Source of the DNA: Natronogracilivirga saccharolytica
GTDB lineage: Bacteria > Bacteroidota > Rhodothermia > Balneolales > Natronogracilivirgulaceae
Length of the DNA stretch: 64,000 bases
NCBI RefSeq assembly: GCF_017921895.1
Contig: NZ_JAFIDN010000005.1
Span: forward strand, 124,001-188,000
Reading direction: 5' to 3'
Below the pieces are notes generated by a model, which was not told the DNA's origin, did no database searches, and worked only from the letters and a program-made list of their open reading frames with translations. Positions 59,008 to 64,000 of this stretch are shown here, in pieces. The stretch's first letter is position 1. Each line of letters begins with the position of its first letter. The position numbers were made by a program, and so were the translations under genes.

Positions 59008-59483
59008 ATCGGATCTCTGCCGGCCAGTTCGTGAACAATATTCCACTCCTGCTCTGTTACCGGCTGAATCGACAACCGGCTGCCCTTTTTGATCAGCATC
59101 ATGTCCTCAAGTCCGGCTGTTTCCTTGATCTGCTCACGGGTTACCGGTGGATCAAACCTGGCAGTGAACTGCACATCGACCAGCATCCACCTCGGGTTCT
59201 CTTTTGTGCTTTTTGGATCAAAATACTTTGAGTCAGGGTCAAATTGAGTCGGGTCCGGATACGGTTCACTTGCCACATTCATTGTGCCGACCACAGCCAG
59301 CGGCTTTGCCCTTGAGTGATAGAAAAGTACACCATCGCCCGGCTGCATCTCATCCCTCATGAAATTCCGGGCCTGATAGTTGCGGATTCCGTCCCAGTGA
59401 ACGGTACTGTTTTCAGCTTTTATCAGATCATCTATGCTGAACTCATCAGGTTCAGACTTCATCAGCCAGAACTTTCTTGCCAT
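59004..59483 (-). CDS. EVE-domain protein
   Basis: The ATG at 59483 follows a good ribosome site (AAAGGAG) and gives 159 residues starting MARKFWLMKSEPDEFSIDDL. An EVE (PUA-like) domain covers almost the whole protein: WDGIRNYQARNFMRDEMQPGD, FYHSRAKP and RWMLVDVQF. EVE proteins bind modified bases in DNA or RNA; some act in defence or RNA processing, but the single-domain form is widespread and of uncertain role. The preceding gene is rfbB. Confidence 0.88.
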   Translation of the reverse strand: MARKFWLMKSEPDEFSIDDLIKAENSTVHWDGIRNYQARNFMRDEMQPGDGVLFYHSRAKPLAVVGTMNVASEPYPDPTQFDPDSKYFDPKSTKENPRWMLVDVQFTARFDPPVTREQIKETAGLEDMMLIKKGSRLSIQPVTEQEWNIVHELAGRDPI

Positions 59484-59500
59484 TGCTTCTCCTTTTGCAT

Positions 59501-60505
59501 TCAATTTTTCTTGTTACGATGGATATACCACCGGACTGTTTCCCTGAGCTGCTCATCAAACTGCATCAGGGGTTTCCAGCCCAGCTCTCTTTCGATTTTG
59601 CCCGGATCGATGGCGTACCGGAGGTCGTGTCCTGCCCTGTCTGTGACAAAGGTAATCAGGTTTTTGTAATCTCCATCCGGCCCTTCGCCTTTTTCCTCAT
59701 TGAGCAAATCACAAAGCAGCCTGACCAGATCAATATTTTTCCATTCATTATGTCCGCCAACGATATACGTCTCACCCTGCCTGCCGCTTTCGAAAACACT
59801 CTGAATAGCACGGCAGTGGTCGGTGACATACAGCCAGTCCCGCACATTTTCGCCCTTGCCGTAAACGGGTATCTCCTCGTGGTTCAGCGCTTTTCGGATA
59901 ACGGTCGGGATCAGCTTCTCATCGTGCTGATGGGGACCGAAATTATTGGAGCAGTTGGTGGTAACCACATTCATGTTAAACGTCTTGTGGTAAGACCGCA
60001 CCAGAAAATCACTCCCGGCTTTGGTCGCGGAATAGGGTGAATTGGGTGCATACGGCGTCTCTTCGTTAAACGTGCCCTCATCACCGAGGGAGCCGTAGAC
60101 TTCATCGGTTGAGACATGCAAAAACCGTTTGTCAGCGTATCCGTTGGGATCGGACAGCCACAGCTGGCGGCACTCTTCAAGTATATTGAAGGTTCCGACG
60201 ACATTCGACATCACAAATGGTTCGGGCCCCTTGATGGAATTGTCGACATGAGACTCTGCGGCCAGATGCATCACCCCGTCAGGCCTGAAATCATTGACGA
60301 TCTCCCGCACCGCATCGCGATTCACAAGATCCACTTTTTCGAAGCGGTAGGACGGATGATCCTCAACCGGTTCGAGAAACGAGAGATCGGATGCATATGT
60401 AAGCTTGTCGATATTCAGCAGCGTGATGTTCTGATTTTGCTGCATCAGATGAAGAACAAGATTTGACCCGATAAATCCTGCTCCGCCTGTTACCAATAAT
60501 CGCAT
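59501..60505 (-). CDS. rfbB: dTDP-glucose 4,6-dehydratase
   Basis: The 334-residue SDR enzyme makes dTDP-4-keto-6-deoxyglucose. The NAD motif GGAGFIGSNLVLH is at the N-terminus; catalytic Tyr and Lys are in YSATKAGSDFLVRSYHKTF, and STDEVYGSLGDEGTFNEET is the family signature. It is the second enzyme of dTDP-rhamnose synthesis. Confidence 0.96.
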   Translation of the reverse strand: MRLLVTGGAGFIGSNLVLHLMQQNQNITLLNIDKLTYASDLSFLEPVEDHPSYRFEKVDLVNRDAVREIVNDFRPDGVMHLAAESHVDNSIKGPEPFVMSNVVGTFNILEECRQLWLSDPNGYADKRFLHVSTDEVYGSLGDEGTFNEETPYAPNSPYSATKAGSDFLVRSYHKTFNMNVVTTNCSNNFGPHQHDEKLIPTVIRKALNHEEIPVYGKGENVRDWLYVTDHCRAIQSVFESGRQGETYIVGGHNEWKNIDLVRLLCDLLNEEKGEGPDGDYKNLITFVTDRAGHDLRYAIDPGKIERELGWKPLMQFDEQLRETVRWYIHRNKKN

Positions 60506-60586
60506 AGGAACTGATCGAATTAATTATGTTGGTACATGGAAATGTGATCCATTGTAAAGTACGGGACATCTGCTGCCGGCCGGATG

Positions 60587-60614
60587 CTGCTTCATGAGTG
60601 CTGCTTCATGAGTG
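60587..60614. repeat. Two tandem copies of a 14-bp sequence
   Basis: CTGCTTCATGAGTG occurs twice back to back between rfbB and rfbC, next to the end of rfbC. It is a small local duplication of no evident function. Confidence 0.6.
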
Positions 60615-60628
60615 CAGTTCCCGCAGTA

Positions 60629-61177
60629 CTATTCCGGCAGGTCCTGTTCTCCGATATCCGAAAGAAACGGAAGTTTTTGATCTTTTTCAGATAAAACAGG
60701 ATCCGCGTCCGGCCAGTCGATGTTGATATCGGGATCATCCCACCGGACCCCCCGCTCCCCGGCCGGATTATAATAGTCACTGCATTTATACATGAACGTG
60801 GCCTGTTCAGACAGCACAAAAAAACCGTGCGCAAACCCTTCCGGGATGTAGAGCATCTCGCGGTTTTTATACGACAGCACACAGCTTACATACTTCCCGA
60901 AATTGGGCGAGTTGCGGCGTATGTCGACGGCTACGTCCAGAATCTCTCCGGATGTCACCATAACAAGCTTTGCCTGCGGATTCAGAATCTGATAATGCAG
61001 CCCCCTGAGTGTGTTCCTTACCGATCCGGACAGGTTGTCCTGCACGAACGGTTTCCGGATGCCGGCCTGATTGTATTTGTTAAGCCGGAACGTCTCGGTA
61101 AAAAAACCGCGCTTGTCCTCAAAGACCCGCGGACGGATAATGATAACTTCTTCCAGTCGGGTAGGGATGAATTCCAT
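60629..61177 (-). CDS. rfbC: dTDP-4-dehydrorhamnose 3,5-epimerase
   Basis: RfbC (182 residues) epimerises C3 and C5 of the keto sugar. The cupin fold shows FVQDNLSGSVRNTLRGLHYQ (catalytic His) and YIPEGFAHGFFVLSEQATFMYKC (Tyr partner), split here over adjoining strands. It lies between rfbD and rfbB with 106- and 123-bp gaps. Confidence 0.95.
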   Translation of the reverse strand: MEFIPTRLEEVIIIRPRVFEDKRGFFTETFRLNKYNQAGIRKPFVQDNLSGSVRNTLRGLHYQILNPQAKLVMVTSGEILDVAVDIRRNSPNFGKYVSCVLSYKNREMLYIPEGFAHGFFVLSEQATFMYKCSDYYNPAGERGVRWDDPDINIDWPDADPVLSEKDQKLPFLSDIGEQDLPE

Positions 61178-61283
61178 GAATTGTGTTATTCAGAAACGTT
61201 TTGATGATTGATTACAGACATTTAGAAGAACTGCCTGCTGCCTGCTGCAAACATAGCGCAATTGTAATGGCCGGACAAGTTCA

Positions 61284-62234
61284 TTACCCGGTTTTTAGAG
61301 ATTTCAGAAGGATTTCGGTCTCCTGCTGCCATGGTAATAAACGATTACCCGGCAAACCGGACAAAGAGCCCGTATCAAGGAGTGACCATGCCGGTCTTTT
61401 CGCCCTGGTCGGAAATTCGGAGCTCGGGACCGGCACTACTTCCACGTTTTTTTTTGCAAGACTGAAAATCAGGCTGGCAAAATGGTACCATGTTGTTTCC
61501 CCCCGGGATGTGACATGCCATGTGTTTCTTGCTCCCTGCTCGAGCAGGACGAGCGTATTGTGGACCACAGGTGCAGTAAAAGTGGGAGTGCCAAACTGGT
61601 CATTCACAACGGTCAGCCGGTCCCGCTCTTCTGCGAGTCTGAGCATGGTATGGACAAAATTGCGGCCTGACTTTCCGCACAGCCATGATACACGCAGAAT
61701 AAGATGCGGTCCGCCGGCACTCCGGACCGCCTGTTCTCCCAGCCACTTTGTTCGTCCGTATGAATTGACCGGTTCGGGAGGAAAATCAACCGGATAACCC
61801 GCAGGATGTCGGACGCGGTCCTCCATCCTTCCGGGAAAAACATAATCCGTAGAGTAATGAACAAGCATACGGTCATCAGCAGCGCAGAGGGCGGCCAGAT
61901 GTCCGGCCGCATCCACGTTGATACTGCTGGCCGACTCTATTTCGTCTTCAGCCTGGTCAACTTTGGTATATGCCGTGCAGTTAATAACAACATCGGGGTC
62001 ATAATCCGACAGAGCCCGTTCCACCGCAGTTTTGTCGGTAATATCCAGCTCCTTCCTTGTAAGCCCGAGATAATCAGCCCCGGATCGCTCCATCCATTCC
62101 ACCCATTCGCTTCCCAGCTGTCCGCCTGCACCGAGAATCAGCCACCGCCTGTAGTGCTGCGGAGGCCTTGCAGGCTCCGGAACCTGCTGCGGTGACAGAT
62201 CTTCATTGCGCCCTTTCATCAGATCACCCACCAT
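61284..62234 (-). CDS. rfbD: dTDP-4-dehydrorhamnose reductase
   Basis: The 316-residue SDR enzyme reduces the last intermediate to dTDP-L-rhamnose. Motifs: LGAGGQLGSEWVEWM (about 33-47), YSTDYVFPG, and catalytic YGRTKWLGEQ. The first ~28 residues are an unusual Gln/Pro-rich lead; starts at ATG 62234 (overlapping rfbA) or 62219 both include most of it. rfbA and rfbD overlap by 11 bp, showing coupling. Confidence 0.92.
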   Translation of the reverse strand: MVGDLMKGRNEDLSPQQVPEPARPPQHYRRWLILGAGGQLGSEWVEWMERSGADYLGLTRKELDITDKTAVERALSDYDPDVVINCTAYTKVDQAEDEIESASSINVDAAGHLAALCAADDRMLVHYSTDYVFPGRMEDRVRHPAGYPVDFPPEPVNSYGRTKWLGEQAVRSAGGPHLILRVSWLCGKSGRNFVHTMLRLAEERDRLTVVNDQFGTPTFTAPVVHNTLVLLEQGARNTWHVTSRGETTWYHFASLIFSLAKKNVEVVPVPSSEFPTRAKRPAWSLLDTGSLSGLPGNRLLPWQQETEILLKSLKTG

Positions 62235-62937
62235 CAGTACGGTGCATCAATTCATTGGCGCGCCACAGTGACTGCGGGGTTCCGGCGTCGGTCCACCAGC
62301 CTTTCATGACGCTGTAGTACATCTTTCCTTCCCGGATGTAGTGGTTGTTGACGTCGGTGATTTCAAGTTCTCCACGGCCCGACGGCTTAAGAGTCCGGAT
62401 ATAGTCAAAAACCTTTGCATCGTACATGTATACTCCGGTGACGCAGAGGTTGGATTTCGGCTTTTCCGGCTTTTCCTCGATCCCGGCAATCCGGTCACCG
62501 TCCAGTTCAACCACGCCGTAACGCGTGGGATCCTCCACCTCTTTGAGCATAATCCCGGCGCCGGAACCGGGATAGGCCGCCATGGCAGCCGAAAGATCAT
62601 CCTCAAAAATATTGTCTCCCAGGATGACGGTCATGGTGTCACCTCCAGCAAAGTTTTCAGCCAGACCGAGCGCCTGGGCAATTCCGCCGGCTTCATCCTG
62701 AACCTTGTATGTAAAACGGCATCCGAATTCACGGCCTGAACCCAGGAGGCTGACGACATCGCCCATGTGTTCCGTTCCAGTTACAATCAGAATTTCCTCA
62801 ATCCCGGCGCCGGTGAGCTTCTCGATCGGATAATAGATCATGGGTTTGTTGCCGACCGGCAGCAGGTGCTTGTTTGTGACTTTGGTCAGCGGATACAAAC
62901 GAGAACCTGTTCCGCCCGCAAGTACAATACCTTTCAT
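62224..62937 (-). CDS. rfbA: Glucose-1-phosphate thymidylyltransferase
   Basis: The 237-residue nucleotidyltransferase makes dTDP-glucose, the first step to rhamnose. The signature GGTGSRLYPLTKVTNKHLLPV and KPMIYYPIEKL lie at the N-terminus, and ILGDNIFEDDL in the middle. It is shorter than E. coli RmlA (about 290), lacking the last helices, as in the short branch of the family. It opens the minus-strand rml unit; its 5' region is duplicated upstream. Confidence 0.9.
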   Translation of the reverse strand: MKGIVLAGGTGSRLYPLTKVTNKHLLPVGNKPMIYYPIEKLTGAGIEEILIVTGTEHMGDVVSLLGSGREFGCRFTYKVQDEAGGIAQALGLAENFAGGDTMTVILGDNIFEDDLSAAMAAYPGSGAGIMLKEVEDPTRYGVVELDGDRIAGIEEKPEKPKSNLCVTGVYMYDAKVFDYIRTLKPSGRGELEITDVNNHYIREGKMYYSVMKGWWTDAGTPQSLWRANELMHRTDGG

Positions 62938-63072
62938 GTGTTTAAATGTTTGGATTTATGTCGTCACATGTAATGTCATGACCGTATGTAATCATGCGCC
63001 TGTGTGTCCGGGCGCCGACCCGGTCATGTTCATTTCATCTGTTTAAAATTTTTGGATTTATATCGTCACATG
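62932..63072 (-). repeat. Tandemly duplicated rfbA leader and start region
   Basis: Two ~39-bp copies, 62932-62970 and 63033-63072 (101 bp apart), share TTTCAT, GTTTAAA, TTTGGATTTAT and TCGTCACATG. Copy 1 contains the rfbA start codon. In copy 2 the equivalent ATG opens a two-codon ORF (ATGAAATGA). A perfect 14-bp palindrome (ACTGTCATGACAGT, 63102-63115) lies just upstream. The rest of 62938-63284 shows no gene. Confidence 0.6.
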
Positions 63073-63284
63073 AACCGAAGGTCACCAAGTGAAATGCCAT
63101 GACTGTCATGACAGTTTCAATCACACGTTTGTGCAGCAGAGCCTATGCCCCGTCATGAGTTTTTCATAATACACTGTTCGTCAGATCTTAGATGTCGTCG
63201 TGATATTTCATGTCTGAAGTTATTCTGACGCACAATGGTTGTCCGCATAATAGGATATTCGCAGGAATACATAAAGCGGACGTG

Positions 63285-64000
63285 TCATATTTTTTCGGGC
63301 CGGGTCACCAGCAGCACAAGCCGGTCCTGATGGTCTGACAGGGCAAACAGGTGGGCATCATCGCCCATCTTCAGATTTAGTTTACGATAGAGCTGATCAA
63401 CAGTGTGCGGAAAACCACGCTGATGAATATGCACCCTCTCATAGCCCTGTTGTTTCAGCCGGGTTTTGACTTTGCGCGGTTTGAATTCCAGTATTTCTTC
63501 GATTTTGTACACCTTTCCGGGAAAGTCTGACGCAAGATGACTGCCGGTCAGGTAACCGGCATCGCGATGCAGCCTGCCGAGTCCGAACTGCACGGCAACC
63601 TGATCGATGAGTTTCATTTTATGCAGTGCAGGATCGGGATCGTAAAGCCACTCATCCGGCGGCATGATATCGGCGGCAGCCCGGTCGGCCTTGTCTGCGG
63701 GGCCGGTCACCCGGAATTTCTCATAACCCCGGCTGTCCAGCAGTACCACCTCCGGAACAGGACGGCTTAGTTCATGTTGATCATCCGGTTGCTCAGACTG
63801 ATCCTGATGCAGGCCCTGATGCTTTCCCTTCCGGACGCCATGATGCCCGATGCCCTCAACAAGCAACTCCTTGACCTCCCCTTCGACTGAAACGGCAACA
63901 ATCGTCCGGCATCCCTCAAACTCACGCCCGGCAAGGTTAGCATCCATCATCGGCGACAGTTTCACCAGATACCTGCTTCCCGCTGAGCGGATGAGATCCA
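63285..64000 (-). CDS. Class I SAM methyltransferase with THUMP-like domain, C-terminal part
   Basis: The frame is open to the window edge (64000), so the N-terminal methyltransferase part lies outside. The visible 238 codons include RYLVKLSPMMDAN, typical of the PG_1098-like family, and a C-terminal THUMP-like region (YERVHIHQRGFPHTVDQLYRKLNLKMGDD). The family is thought to act on RNA. A His/Gln/Asp-rich stretch (about 45-65 of the visible part) is a local insertion. Confidence 0.75.
   Translation of the reverse strand, partial: DLIRSAGSRYLVKLSPMMDANLAGREFEGCRTIVAVSVEGEVKELLVEGIGHHGVRKGKHQGLHQDQSEQPDDQHELSRPVPEVVLLDSRGYEKFRVTGPADKADRAAADIMPPDEWLYDPDPALHKMKLIDQVAVQFGLGRLHRDAGYLTGSHLASDFPGKVYKIEEILEFKPRKVKTRLKQQGYERVHIHQRGFPHTVDQLYRKLNLKMGDDAHLFALSDHQDRLVLLVTRPEKI

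Noticed and set aside
57805-59034. Long + strand ORF of 409 codons opposite the dCTP deaminase
   Set aside because: It is antisense to a clearly coding gene and has no recognisable motif.

Overview
The window looks like part of a chromosome from a Balneolota/Rhodothermota-type (Bacteroidota-related) bacterium, probably a salt-tolerant one. The signs are promoter-like sequences of the Bacteroidetes form (TTG, about 18-20 nt, TAnnTTTG), a T9SS-type C-terminal sorting domain on an exported glycosidase, a DUF5683 protein, a Ccm system with a CxxxY-type CcmE, many acidic proteins, and a glycine-betaine synthesis pathway. I saw no prophage, intact insertion sequence or CRISPR array. This placement is inference from gene content.

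Layout. 1-5.8 kb: assimilatory sulfate reduction (end of cysH and a siroheme-synthesis gene on +; SLC13-type permease, cysD and cysNC on -). 5.9-6.1 kb: a very short isolated transcription unit with its own promoter and terminator, coding either a 29-residue cysteine-rich peptide or an sRNA. 6.2-9.4 kb: gamma-glutamyltransferase and a GH3 glycosidase interrupted by one in-frame stop, whose last codons are repeated downstream. 9.6-20.9 kb: a methyl-group island with metH, glycine/sarcosine and sarcosine/dimethylglycine methyltransferases, a divergent MTHFR homologue, metK, a PfkB kinase (probably adenosine kinase) and ahcY. Together these make glycine betaine from glycine and recycle SAM. 21-27 kb: tRNA-Asn, truA, a DUF5683 protein and ccmCDEF. 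27-40.5 kb: branched-chain amino acid synthesis (ilvD on -; ilvB-ilvN-ilvC-cimA-leuA-leuC-leuD-leuB on +, behind a leader with an Ile/Leu/Val-rich peptide ORF) and proC.

40.5-44.3 kb: a curli-type locus (two curlin-repeat proteins, a curlin remnant and a CsgH-like protein), bracketed by two copies of a hairpin-forming repeat. 44.3-57 kb: housekeeping genes (MFS exporter, dut, DUF3108 protein, Spx/ArsC-like protein, lipoprotein, small winged-helix protein, murA, RNase E/G, hslV, hslU, S41 protease). 57-63 kb on -: dTDP-rhamnose genes rfbA-rfbD-rfbC-rfbB followed by an EVE protein, a dCTP deaminase and rsmE. The window ends inside a THUMP-like methyltransferase gene.

The strongest candidates for undescribed biology are the short unit at 5884-6109, the structured metK leader at 18093-18292, the ilv leader at 29808-30160, and the hairpin repeats around the curli locus.
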